A DNA stretch of 64,000 nucleotides, taken from the NCBI GenBank assembly GCA_045589355.1, contig JAZNOW010000024.1, positions 8,766 through 72,765 of the forward strand, given 5' to 3'. Shown in pieces: positions 27,227 through 35,220 of the stretch. The stretch is from RUG563 sp045589355. GTDB lineage: Bacteria > Bacillota > Clostridia > Christensenellales > Aristaeellaceae. The notes beneath the pieces are model-generated. The model was not told the DNA's origin. It saw only the letters and a list, made by a program, of their open reading frames with translations, and made no database searches. A program made the position numbers and the translations under genes. The stretch's first letter is position 1. Each line of letters begins with the position of its first letter.

Positions 27227-28045
27227 TTATTCCGTCAGGCCCAGCATTCTGATTGCATGGGCAATACCGTCTTCATCGTTGGCAAGCGTCTGGTATTTTG
27301 CCGCCCTCTTCACTTCGTCGGCGCCGTTTCCCATGGCCACCGTCACCGGATATGCCCGGATCACTTCCAGATCGTTCAGATCATCGCCAAAGAACACAAT
27401 TTCTTCTTTTTCAAGGCCCATCATGCGCCGCACTTCATCCACCGCCGAAAGCTTGCCCGCCTGCAGGCTGGTCACCTGCATGGCAGCGCCCTGATCGGTG
27501 ACGTAAAGCCGGGCTTTTCCCTGGCAGATTTTTTCCGTTTCCCGGCACAGTCCTTCGGGCATCCGTTCCCTTTCCCCCACCAGGTTCCGCCAGAACACCA
27601 GCATTTTGGCCGTCTGTTTCATGGTTTCCCTGTTCAGTGGGCGCAGGTTTTCTTCCGTAATGCCCCAGCCTTTTGCCAGTTCCGCATTATAGGGAAAATT
27701 GAACGCATAGCCGTGCCCCGGTGTGTGCAGGGACAGATGCACGTTTTCATACCGGCTCACCGCCTCCACGCATTTTTGCACCGCATCGGCGTCAATGAAG
27801 GCATATTCCTTTCTGCCTGATGCTTCCACATAGCCGCCGTTGGAATAAATACCGCCGTCAAAGAGGGAAAATTCCTCTTCTCCCCATCCCAGCGTTTCCT
27901 GTAGCCTGGGGGAACGTGCACTGGCCAGATACACCCGGATCCCCTTTTCCCGGCAGGCTTTCAATGCTGCCTTTGCCGAAAGAGGAATTTTCTTTTCACT
28001 GTTCAAAAGCGTACCGTCCAGGTCGAAAAACAGGGCTTTGATCAT
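27227..28045 (-). CDS. Cof-type HAD phosphatase
   Basis: A 272-residue HAD-superfamily IIB hydrolase: motif I FFDLDGTLLNS, Lys of motif III in QAGKLSAVDEV, motif IV VFFGDDLNDLEVI. The start is ATG 28045, set by AAAGGAG. Likely dephosphorylates a sugar phosphate or similar metabolite; the GH5 gene behind it hints at sugar metabolism. Confidence 0.88.
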   Translation of the reverse strand: MIKALFFDLDGTLLNSEKKIPLSAKAALKACREKGIRVYLASARSPRLQETLGWGEEEFSLFDGGIYSNGGYVEASGRKEYAFIDADAVQKCVEAVSRYENVHLSLHTPGHGYAFNFPYNAELAKGWGITEENLRPLNRETMKQTAKMLVFWRNLVGERERMPEGLCRETEKICQGKARLYVTDQGAAMQVTSLQAGKLSAVDEVRRMMGLEKEEIVFFGDDLNDLEVIRAYPVTVAMGNGADEVKRAAKYQTLANDEDGIAHAIRMLGLTE

Positions 28046-28138
28046 GATGCGCTCCTTTGCATGATATACATTCATTTTACCATAATGCCCGTGCGAATAC
28101 AACGGCTTCCCGTGACACTTTTCCTGCCAGAATGGAAC

Positions 28139-28167
28139 AAAAAAGCACGCACTTGTTTTGTGCGTGC
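28139..28167 (-). terminator. Terminator after the HTH/desulfoferrodoxin-like gene
   Basis: GCACGCAC (28145-28152) pairs with GTGCGTGC (28160-28167); on the minus strand a run of six T residues follows at 28139-28144. Confidence 0.85.
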
Positions 28168-28178
28168 CCATTTGTCAT

Positions 28179-28850
28179 TCAGCCGAAGAGCATTTTTGCC
28201 GCATCCTCCAGCGCTTTTCTTTCCGCCGTATTGTCATAAGCCGTTTGCCGGCCGTCGATCATACGGTGCACGTCGGTATAGAAAAGGCCGTCCCGGTTGC
28301 AGTAAAAGTAAATACGCTTTACGGAAGAAGTTTTGAACCTGGCTTCCGCATTGCCCTCCGGATACAGTTTCACCATCTGCAGCCGGTCGCCGGAAACGGC
28401 AGCCATAAAGGAAATATAGTGCGCTTTGGTCATTTCATGCTCAATGCGCACAAAGTATTCATCCTCCACGCCTTCCATCAGAATCATGTGCTGCTCGTCG
28501 CTTCTCTCTGCTTCCGACGGGATCAGCTTCACTCCGTGGCAATGGATTTCCGCTTCTCCCATGCTGTGAAGCACATTTCCACATACCGGGCATACATAAA
28601 ACTTGGACCGGAGCATATTCCCCGATGTATTCATGTTCTGCACCGCCTTGCCGGACAAAAGCTCCGTCACCGAAATGCCAAACACTTCCGCAATGCTTTC
28701 CAGCAAAGAAACATCGGGGTAGCCCTTCCCGTTCTCCCATTTGGATACCGCTTTATCGGAAACATACAGTTTTTCCGCCAGCTCCGCCTGGGTCATGCCT
28801 TTCTTTTCCCGCAGGGTGCGGATCATGGTGCCTGTTACATACTGGTCCAT
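28179..28850 (-). CDS. XRE-family regulator with C-terminal desulfoferrodoxin-like domain
   Basis: A 223-residue fusion. Residues about 6-62 are a Cro/CI helix-turn-helix (TLREKKGMTQAELAEKLYVS, DKAVSKWENGKG). The rest looks like a degenerate superoxide-reductase-type module: a rubredoxin-like YVCPVCGN with a distant HCHG in place of the usual Cys pair, then IEHEMTKAHYISFM, which resembles the iron-site His block. It could sense oxygen or metals. ATG 28850 follows GGAGGTGAAAAA. Single-gene unit with its own terminator. Confidence 0.78.
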   Translation of the reverse strand: MDQYVTGTMIRTLREKKGMTQAELAEKLYVSDKAVSKWENGKGYPDVSLLESIAEVFGISVTELLSGKAVQNMNTSGNMLRSKFYVCPVCGNVLHSMGEAEIHCHGVKLIPSEAERSDEQHMILMEGVEDEYFVRIEHEMTKAHYISFMAAVSGDRLQMVKLYPEGNAEARFKTSSVKRIYFYCNRDGLFYTDVHRMIDGRQTAYDNTAERKALEDAAKMLFG

Positions 28851-28895
28851 TTTTTCACCTCCGCAACCTATCATACGCGAAAACGTGCTATTTTC

Positions 28896-29408
28896 CTACC
28901 TACGGAAAGTAGAGCCGGCGCATGAAAGAGGATAGCGCAGGAAGTAGATGTCCTTTCCTTCCATGGCGTTGGTTCTTCTAAATCCATGCCGTTCATAAAA
29001 GGCCATGGCCCGGGTATTCTCTTCATGGCATCCAAGCGCGATGGGCCGCACGCCAAAGCGCTCGTACACAGCACAAACAGCCGCTTCCAACGCCTCTGCG
29101 CCCAGCCCCTTCCCCCGGAACGCCGCATCCATCACAAACCCCATCAGCCGCCAGAAAGGCTGCTGTTTCATTTCGTCCGGGTCCGTTTCCCAGGGGATCG
29201 CATCCCCCAGCAGCAGCACGCCTATGTACCGTTTTTCATACCGTATGGCGAAGGTGCATCCAGCCAGCTGATGGGTATTCCCGTACTGGGTAAGTTCCCA
29301 GATCGCATCCACATCATCCACAAAAGAAAGCGGCACATCGCTTCTTTGGATTTCTTGCACAAAGGGCAGGTTTTCTTCCGTCAATGGTTCCAGAACAATC
29401 CTTGTCAT
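28896..29408 (-). CDS. GNAT family N-acetyltransferase
   Basis: A 170-residue GNAT protein with the acetyl-CoA loop AAFRGKGLGAEALEAAV and the late GFRRTNAMEGKDIYFL segment. Its ATG (29408) overlaps the stop of the methyltransferase gene by four bases, so they are coupled. Substrate unknown. Confidence 0.83.
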   Translation of the reverse strand: MTRIVLEPLTEENLPFVQEIQRSDVPLSFVDDVDAIWELTQYGNTHQLAGCTFAIRYEKRYIGVLLLGDAIPWETDPDEMKQQPFWRLMGFVMDAAFRGKGLGAEALEAAVCAVYERFGVRPIALGCHEENTRAMAFYERHGFRRTNAMEGKDIYFLRYPLSCAGSTFRR

Positions 29409-30226
29409 GCCTGTGCCCTTTGCCTTGTAATTTCGTACATCAGGATGGACGCCGCACAGCTGACGTTGAAGGACGATGCATAGCTGGTTTCCGCCATGGG
29501 GATGGTGCACAATACGTCACACTTTTCCTTGAACGCCTTGTTCAGCCCCATGGTTTCATTGCCCATCATCAGCAGGGTGGGCCGTTTCATATCTACGGTG
29601 TATACCGGGGTTTCCTTGTGGGCCGTGGTGCCCACCAGCTGAAAATCAGGATAGCTTTCTTTCATCTTTTCCACAAAGCGGAACAGTTCCTCATTGTCCG
29701 CCATGCGGATCACCGGCAGGTTAAAAAAGCTGCCCATGGCCGATACCACCACGTCCGGGTCATACAGATCCACCCCATGGCCGGTCAGGATCAGCATATC
29801 CGCCCCCAGCGCGTCGCAGGAGCGGATCATGGTGCCCAGGTTGCCCTTGTTGGAAGGCCGGTCAAACAGCACCAGAAAAGGCTTTTTTGACAATTGCACC
29901 GTGTCCAGCTTATCCTCCCGCATCTCAATCACGGCCATCAGCTCGCTGGTATCTTCCTTGGCGCTCAATGCCCGCATCAGTTCGGGGGCAAGGCAATAAT
30001 TCATTTCCGTTCTTGTGTTTTGGATCATATCCTTCGCCCAATCGGAAAGGCCGTTCCGGGCGTACAGCAGGCTTTTGATCTTCCAGCCGTTTTGTACCGC
30101 TTCTTTCAGGCTGCGTACCCCTTCCACCAGAAACTCGTTGTAGCGATAGCGCTTGTTCCGGTTGGTTTTGAGCACTTCAAATTTCTGATAAGCCGCGTTC
30201 TTTGTATAGATCATCGTTTCGGGCAT
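29405..30226 (-). CDS. SpoU/TrmH family RNA 2'-O-methyltransferase
   Basis: A 273-residue SPOUT methyltransferase that would modify a ribose in rRNA or tRNA. The three SAM-knot motifs are NKGNLGTMIRSCDALGAD, LLMMGNETMGLN and IPMAETSYASSFNVSCAA. The N-terminal substrate-binding domain has EGVRSLKEAV. ATG 30226 follows GGAGGGGAAAACAG. It is first of a two-gene unit with the GNAT gene and follows the tRNA-Ser terminator. Confidence 0.88.
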   Translation of the reverse strand: MPETMIYTKNAAYQKFEVLKTNRNKRYRYNEFLVEGVRSLKEAVQNGWKIKSLLYARNGLSDWAKDMIQNTRTEMNYCLAPELMRALSAKEDTSELMAVIEMREDKLDTVQLSKKPFLVLFDRPSNKGNLGTMIRSCDALGADMLILTGHGVDLYDPDVVVSAMGSFFNLPVIRMADNEELFRFVEKMKESYPDFQLVGTTAHKETPVYTVDMKRPTLLMMGNETMGLNKAFKEKCDVLCTIPMAETSYASSFNVSCAASILMYEITRQRAQA

Positions 30227-30253
30227 CTGTTTTCCCCTCCGCGTTTTTCTTTG

Positions 30254-30281
30254 CAAAAAAAGCACCTTCGAAAGGTGCTTT
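30254..30281 (-). terminator. Terminator after tRNA-Ser
   Basis: AGCACCTT/AAGGTGCT stem with a three-base loop, followed on the minus strand by seven T residues (30254-30260). Confidence 0.85.
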
Positions 30282-30286
30282 TCTTG

Positions 30287-30378
30287 TGGCGGAGAAGGAG
30301 AGATTCGAACTCTCGAACGGTTTTACCCGTTACACGATTTCCAGTCGTGCGCCCTCGACCAAGCTAGGCGACTTCTCC
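30287..30378 (-). tRNA. tRNA-Ser (anticodon GGA)
   Basis: On the minus strand the acceptor stem GGAGAAG pairs with CTTCTCC and the 3' CCA is encoded. The anticodon stem CACGA/TCGTG holds loop CTGGAAA, giving GGA. A long variable arm (AACGGG...CCGTT) is typical of tRNA-Ser, and the T-arm GAGAGTTCGAATCTCTC is perfect. It has its own promoter and terminator. No element is inserted at it. Confidence 0.97.
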
Positions 30379-30410
30379 ATTCGGACAAGCTGAGCTCGTC
30401 AACAGGTGAT

Positions 30411-30439
30411 ATAATACCACAATCCTGTTTCCCCGTCAA
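30411..30439 (-). promoter_or_regulatory. Promoter of tRNA-Ser
   Basis: TTGACG (30434-30439) and extended -10 TGGTATTAT (30411-30416), spacing 17, on the minus strand. Confidence 0.75.
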
Positions 30440-30529
30440 GTATCTTTTTGCATTTTTTTGCTTTCCTGTCCAATTTTTTGTTGGCATGGCCTGCCGGCGT
30501 TTTCCCTTTCCATTCTTGACAAATAAGCA

Positions 30530-30558
30530 TTGACACCGCTTTACCCTTCGGGTAAGAT
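30530..30558 (+). promoter_or_regulatory. Promoter of the capA gene
   Basis: TTGACA (30530-30535) and TAAGAT (30553-30558), spacing 17. A second TTGACA 15 bases upstream is probably not used. Confidence 0.65.
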
Positions 30559-30593
30559 AGGTGTATCCGATTGATACGAAAGGATTTATTTTC

Positions 30594-31679
30594 ATGCGAT
30601 TGATTCTTGTTTTGCTGATGATATGCGCTTTTGCCTTTCCCTGCCTGGCCCAGGACGCCCCCGTTGCGCTTTATGAAGCGCCTCAGCAGGTTACGCTCAC
30701 TTTCACCGGCGACTGCACCCTGGGCAATACGCCCCTTCTGCGTGGAAGGGACGCTTCTTTTGAAGCCTTCGTGGAAAAGAACGGTCTTGAATATCCCTTT
30801 GCCAATGTGAAAACCCTTTTTGAAGAAGATGACCTGACCATCATCAACCTGGAGGGCACCTTTCACGATTCCGAAGAAGGCGTGGCCCAGAAAAAAACCT
30901 ACACCTTCCGTTCCCCCACCGCTTATGCCAGAATGCTGCCCCTCAGCAGCATTGAAGCCTGTTATCTGGGCAATAACCACGTTATCGATTACGGCCTGCC
31001 CGGCTATCAGTCCACCATACAGGCGCTGAACGAAAACAACGTAAACTGGTTCGGCTCCACGGAGTATGACAACGTCACCTATATCTACGAAAAGAACAAC
31101 ATCAGAGTCGGCTTTGTGTCCATCAATATCTCCTGGTGGTGGCAGGAAGGCAACGGCCTGATGATGAAGGAAACCATTCAGAAGCTGAAGGAAGATGAGG
31201 GCTGCCAGGTGGTCATCGCCTGCCTCCACGGCGGTGTGGAATATGACAATCACCACGATAAAAACCAGGAACGCATGGCGGACCAGTTCCTCCGCAACGG
31301 CGCAGATATCGTGGTGGGCAATCACCCCCACGTCATTCAGGGGCTGCGTACCGAAAACGGCAAAACCACCCTTTGGAGCCTGGGCAATTTCTCCTTCGGC
31401 GGCAACAAGGAAGTGAAATCCATCCGCACATACATCGCCCGTTTCACCCTTTCTTTCGATGAAGACGGGCAATACCTGGGCCATCAGCTGAACATCCTTC
31501 CTGCCCACATGTCCGGCACCCGGGATTACAATAACTACCAGCCCGTGCTGGTCACCGATGAAACGGAAGCGGCAAAAATCCTTTCCGCCATCCAGTACGA
31601 TGTAAAGAAAATGAAGCTGAAGCCCTATCAGCCGGGCATCGGCGCCCTGCAGGAATTTGTTCCCGCTCCAAATCCCTGA
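30594..31679 (+). CDS. CapA family secreted protein (calcineurin-like phosphoesterase fold)
   Basis: A 361-residue exported protein with a signal peptide (MRLILVLLMICAFAFPCLA). The CapA/PGA_cap domain keeps its metal-binding residues: LTFTGDCTLGN, IINLEGTF, YLGNNHVIDYG, IACLHGGVEYD and VGNHPHVIQG, ending with WSLGNFSFGG. Family members include poly-gamma-glutamate capsule proteins, but most Clostridia copies have no proven role. Compare the degenerate relative at 37713-39014. Confidence 0.85.
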   Translation: MRLILVLLMICAFAFPCLAQDAPVALYEAPQQVTLTFTGDCTLGNTPLLRGRDASFEAFVEKNGLEYPFANVKTLFEEDDLTIINLEGTFHDSEEGVAQKKTYTFRSPTAYARMLPLSSIEACYLGNNHVIDYGLPGYQSTIQALNENNVNWFGSTEYDNVTYIYEKNNIRVGFVSINISWWWQEGNGLMMKETIQKLKEDEGCQVVIACLHGGVEYDNHHDKNQERMADQFLRNGADIVVGNHPHVIQGLRTENGKTTLWSLGNFSFGGNKEVKSIRTYIARFTLSFDEDGQYLGHQLNILPAHMSGTRDYNNYQPVLVTDETEAAKILSAIQYDVKKMKLKPYQPGIGALQEFVPAPNP

Positions 31680-31685
31680 AAAGCC

Positions 31686-31714
31686 TTGCAAAACAACGCT
31701 TTGCGCGGTATAAT
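31686..31714 (+). promoter_or_regulatory. Promoter of the hprK-glucokinase-asnS unit
   Basis: TTGCAA (31686-31691) and TATAAT (31709-31714), spacing 17. Confidence 0.7.
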
Positions 31715-31755
31715 AATCAGTAACCAATTACGCTAAAAAGGATGGAGGCGTTTTC

Positions 31756-32679
31756 TTGGTCAAGGTACAGGATTTTATCAGAACGCTGAACCTGCAGGTA
31801 CTGTCCCCCACGTCCCGGGAGGAATGGGATATCCCTTCTGTGGAGTTGAACCGGCCCGGCCTGCAGTTCGTCGGTTTTTATGAACATTTCGCCTATGAGC
31901 GTCCCCAGGTTGTGGGGCTGGTGGAAATGACCTATCTGGAATCCCTTTCCGAAGAGGAACGTTCCGCCCGGCTGGAGCAGTATTTCTCCTACCCCATCCC
32001 CTGCGTCATTTTCTGCCGTGGCATGCTGCCGCCGGAAGATATGGTCACTCTGGCCAAGGCCCACGACGTGGCTCTTCTGCGCAGTGAAGAGATGACCACC
32101 AAGTTCACCGTCAACGCCATGAACTACCTCAACCGTGTGCTGGCACCCCGGTCCACCATGCACGGCGTGCTGGTGGATGTGTACGGCGTGGGTATACTCA
32201 TCACCGGCGAAAGCGGCGTGGGCAAAAGCGAAACGGCGCTGGAGCTGGTCAAGCGCGGTCACCAGCTGGTGGCTGATGACGTGGTGGATATCAGCAAGGT
32301 AAACGATAAGCGCCTGGTGGGCGAAAGCCCCGAAACCATCCGCCACTTCATGGAAATCCGCGGTATCGGCATCATCGATATCCGCGCCATGTACGGCATC
32401 GGCTCCGTTATGATGAGCCGCTCCATCGACCTGGTGATCCACCTGGAGCACTGGAAAGAAAAAAAGGCGTACGACCGTCTTGGCCTTTCCGAGGATTTCA
32501 CCACCATCATGGACGTGCGCATTCCCCAGCTGGTGCTGCCGGTACGTCCCGGCCGTAACCTGGCCATTATCATTGAGGTGGCCGCCCGGAACTTCAGCCT
32601 GAAAAAAATGGGCTATTCCGCCGCCAAGGAACTGGATCGTCGTCTGAACGAAATGATGGGCCTGAACATGCCCAAATAA
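31756..32679 (+). CDS. hprK: HPr kinase/phosphorylase
   Basis: Bifunctional regulator that phosphorylates HPr on Ser46 for carbon catabolite repression in low-GC Gram-positives. The 307-residue protein has the N-terminal domain with MTTKFTVNAMNYLN, the P-loop GESGVGKSE, VADDVVDI, and the HprK signature EIRGIGIIDIRAMYG. Start is TTG 31756 with GGAGG eight bases upstream. Followed by glucokinase 19 bases on, linking regulation with sugar phosphorylation. Confidence 0.96.
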   Translation: MVKVQDFIRTLNLQVLSPTSREEWDIPSVELNRPGLQFVGFYEHFAYERPQVVGLVEMTYLESLSEEERSARLEQYFSYPIPCVIFCRGMLPPEDMVTLAKAHDVALLRSEEMTTKFTVNAMNYLNRVLAPRSTMHGVLVDVYGVGILITGESGVGKSETALELVKRGHQLVADDVVDISKVNDKRLVGESPETIRHFMEIRGIGIIDIRAMYGIGSVMMSRSIDLVIHLEHWKEKKAYDRLGLSEDFTTIMDVRIPQLVLPVRPGRNLAIIIEVAARNFSLKKMGYSAAKELDRRLNEMMGLNMPK

Positions 32680-32698
32680 ATATTCGGAGGAAAATGGA

Positions 32699-33649
32699 AT
32701 GGTATATATCGGTGTTGACCTGGGCGGTACCAATATCGCCGTGGGCGTTGTGAATGAAAAATGGGAAATCGTGTCCGAAGCATCCACCAAAACGCTGCAC
32801 ACCCGTCCCTATCAGGAAGTGATCAAAGACATGGCCGTCTGCGCCGATAAGGCACTGGAAAAGGCCGGCCTCACCCATGACGATGTAAAGAGCATCGGCA
32901 TCGGCATTCCCGGCTGCGCCGACGAAAACGGCAACGTCATCTTCTGCACCAACCTGGGCTGGAAGGATATTCCCCTCCGCACCGAGCTGCAAAAATACAT
33001 CAACAAGCCCGTCTATGTAGGCAATGACGCCACGGTGGCCGGCCTGGCTGAAAGCTACGCCGGCGTCAGCGCAGGCTGCTCTTCCAGCGTGTTCCTTACC
33101 CTGGGCACCGGCGTGGGCGGCGGCATCATCATCGACGGCAAGCCCTGGAACGGCGTACACGGCGTAGCCAGCGAGCTGGGCCATATGATTCTGGTGGCCG
33201 GCGGCGAGCCCTGCTCCTGCGGCAACCGCGGCTGCCTGGAACGCTACACCAGCGCCACCGCCATCATCCGCATGGCCAAGGAAGCGGTGAAGGAAAATCC
33301 CGATTGCGCCATCATGAAGAAAGCCGGCGGCGATGTGAACCGCATCAATGCCAAGATCGTCATCGATGCCGCCAAGGAAAACGATCCCGTAGGCGTGAAG
33401 GTGTTTGACCAGTACACCGATTATCTGGCCATGGCCTGCAACAACGTCATCCAGTTCCTGGACCCCGATATGGTGGTGCTGGGCGGCGGCGTCAGCTATG
33501 CCGGCGAATTCCTGGCAGAAGCCGTGCGCAATAAGGTGCCTAACTACATCCTCAACAAAAACCTGCCCTATTCCGAAATCAAGCTGGCTGCGCTTCGCAA
33601 CGAAGCCGGCATCATCGGCGCCGCCCTGCTGGGCCGTGCCGCCGAATAA
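32699..33649 (+). CDS. glcK: ROK-family glucokinase
   Basis: A 316-residue ROK sugar kinase: IGVDLGGTNIAVGVV, sugar-binding GNDATVAGLAE, LGTGVGGGIIIDG, the catalytic/Zn block ELGHM...CSCGNRGCLE, and VLGGGVSYAGE. It lies between hprK and asnS in one unit; glucose use is inferred from family and context. Confidence 0.92.
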   Translation: MVYIGVDLGGTNIAVGVVNEKWEIVSEASTKTLHTRPYQEVIKDMAVCADKALEKAGLTHDDVKSIGIGIPGCADENGNVIFCTNLGWKDIPLRTELQKYINKPVYVGNDATVAGLAESYAGVSAGCSSSVFLTLGTGVGGGIIIDGKPWNGVHGVASELGHMILVAGGEPCSCGNRGCLERYTSATAIIRMAKEAVKENPDCAIMKKAGGDVNRINAKIVIDAAKENDPVGVKVFDQYTDYLAMACNNVIQFLDPDMVVLGGGVSYAGEFLAEAVRNKVPNYILNKNLPYSEIKLAALRNEAGIIGAALLGRAAE

Positions 33650-33672
33650 ACAAAAGCGGAGGAACATATACC

Positions 33673-35058
33673 ATGCAATTTGATATCCGTACCCTGTACA
33701 AGCAAACCCCTGCCCATGAATCCATCGTCACCATCTCCGGCTGGGTGCGCACCCTGCGCGACAGCAAGGCGTTTGCTTTCATCGAAATCAACGACGGCAC
33801 GTATTTCAAAAACGTGCAGATCGTCTGCGACGAAGCCCTTGAAAACTTCAAAGAAGTGGTAAAAACCACCCTGGGCAGCGCCCTCACCATCGAAGGCAAG
33901 CTGGTCCACACCCCTGAAATGAAACAGCCCTTTGAAATCCACGCCACCAAGGTGGAAGTGGTGGGCCTGTCCGATCCTTCCTATCCCCTGCAGAAAAAGC
34001 GCCACACCGTGGAATACCTGCGCACCCAGGCGCACCTGCGTCCCCGCACCAACCTTTTCAGCGCCGTCTTCCGTATCCGTTCTCTGGCAGCCCAGGCCAT
34101 TCACGCCTTCTTTGCCAGCCGGAATTTTGTCTATGTGCACACCCCCCTCATCACCGGCAGCGACTGCGAAGGCGCCGGCGAAATGTTCCGCGTCACCACG
34201 CTGGATCTGCAGAACCTGCCCAAGGACGAAAAGGGCAATGTGCTGGAAAACCAGGATTTCTTCGGCAAACCCGCTTCCCTCACCGTTTCCGGCCAGCTGA
34301 ACGCCGAATGCTACGCCATGGCTTTCCGCAATGTCTACACCTTCGGCCCCACCTTCCGCGCCGAAAAGAGCTACACCCCCCGCCATGCCGCCGAATTCTG
34401 GATGATCGAGCCGGAAATCGCCTTTGCCGACCTGAACGACGATATGGAGCTGGCGGAAGATATGCTGCATTATGTCATTTCCGACGTGCTGGAAAAGGCA
34501 CAGGAAGAATTGCAGTTCCTGAACCAGTTTGTGGATAAGGGCCTTATTGAACGCTTGCAGCATGTGGCCACCAGCAAATTTGCCCGCTGCAGCTACACCG
34601 AAGCCATCGACATCCTGCAGAAGGCGGATAAGGACTTCGAATACAAGGTGTTCTGGGGTATGGACATCCAGACCGAACACGAACGTTATCTGGCCGAACA
34701 GCATTTCGGCTGCCCCGTTTGCGTGTACAACTATCCCAAGGATATCAAGGCTTTCTACATGCGCCAGAACGACGACGGCAAGACCGTGGCCGCTGTGGAC
34801 GTGCTGGTCCCCGGCATTGGCGAGCTGATTGGCGGCAGCCAGCGTGAAGAACGTCTGGATGTGCTGGAAAAGCGCATTGACGAGCTGGGCCTGGGCCGGG
34901 AAAACTACTGGTGGTATCTGGAACTGCGCAAGTTCGGCACCGCTCCCCACGCCGGTTTCGGCCTGGGCTTCGAACGCCTCATCATGTACCTCACCGGCGT
35001 CGCCAACATCCGCGACGTGCTGCCCTTCCCCCGTACCACCGGCAGCGCCGAATTCTGA
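33673..35058 (+). CDS. asnS: Asparaginyl-tRNA synthetase
   Basis: Class IIb aminoacyl-tRNA synthetase of 461 residues. The OB-fold tRNA-binding domain (about 15-110, ISGWVRTLRDSKAFAFIEI) is followed by the catalytic core with motif 2 (GPTFRAEKS) and motif 3 (GFGLGFERLIMYLTG). The signature region WMIEPEIAFADL distinguishes it from AspRS. Ends at a strong terminator. Confidence 0.96.
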   Translation: MQFDIRTLYKQTPAHESIVTISGWVRTLRDSKAFAFIEINDGTYFKNVQIVCDEALENFKEVVKTTLGSALTIEGKLVHTPEMKQPFEIHATKVEVVGLSDPSYPLQKKRHTVEYLRTQAHLRPRTNLFSAVFRIRSLAAQAIHAFFASRNFVYVHTPLITGSDCEGAGEMFRVTTLDLQNLPKDEKGNVLENQDFFGKPASLTVSGQLNAECYAMAFRNVYTFGPTFRAEKSYTPRHAAEFWMIEPEIAFADLNDDMELAEDMLHYVISDVLEKAQEELQFLNQFVDKGLIERLQHVATSKFARCSYTEAIDILQKADKDFEYKVFWGMDIQTEHERYLAEQHFGCPVCVYNYPKDIKAFYMRQNDDGKTVAAVDVLVPGIGELIGGSQREERLDVLEKRIDELGLGRENYWWYLELRKFGTAPHAGFGLGFERLIMYLTGVANIRDVLPFPRTTGSAEF

Positions 35059-35073
35059 TTTTTCCATCCATAC

Positions 35074-35104
35074 AAAGGCAGGCAATTTCCGCCTGCCTTT
35101 TTTG
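35074..35104 (+). terminator. Terminator after asnS
   Basis: AAAGGCAGGC (35074-35083) pairs with GCCTGCCTTT (35091-35100), followed by more T residues. Confidence 0.88.
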
Positions 35105-35150
35105 TTACAATTGCCGCTTACTCACAGCTGCACCAAACACATGCTCAATA

Positions 35151-35179
35151 TTGAAAATCAACTGCTTTTGTGATATAAT
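35151..35179 (+). promoter_or_regulatory. Promoter of the secreted Ig-like protein gene
   Basis: TTGAAA (35151-35156) and TATAAT (35174-35179), spacing 17. Confidence 0.75.
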
Positions 35180-35220
35180 ATATGTTGATCTTTTGTTTTT
35201 TTACGGAAGGAGGCTTCCCG

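Noticed and set aside
30287..30378. tRNA-Ser as an integration site of the island
   Set aside because: It lies 14 kb from the integrase, in GC-rich host sequence with its promoter and terminator intact.
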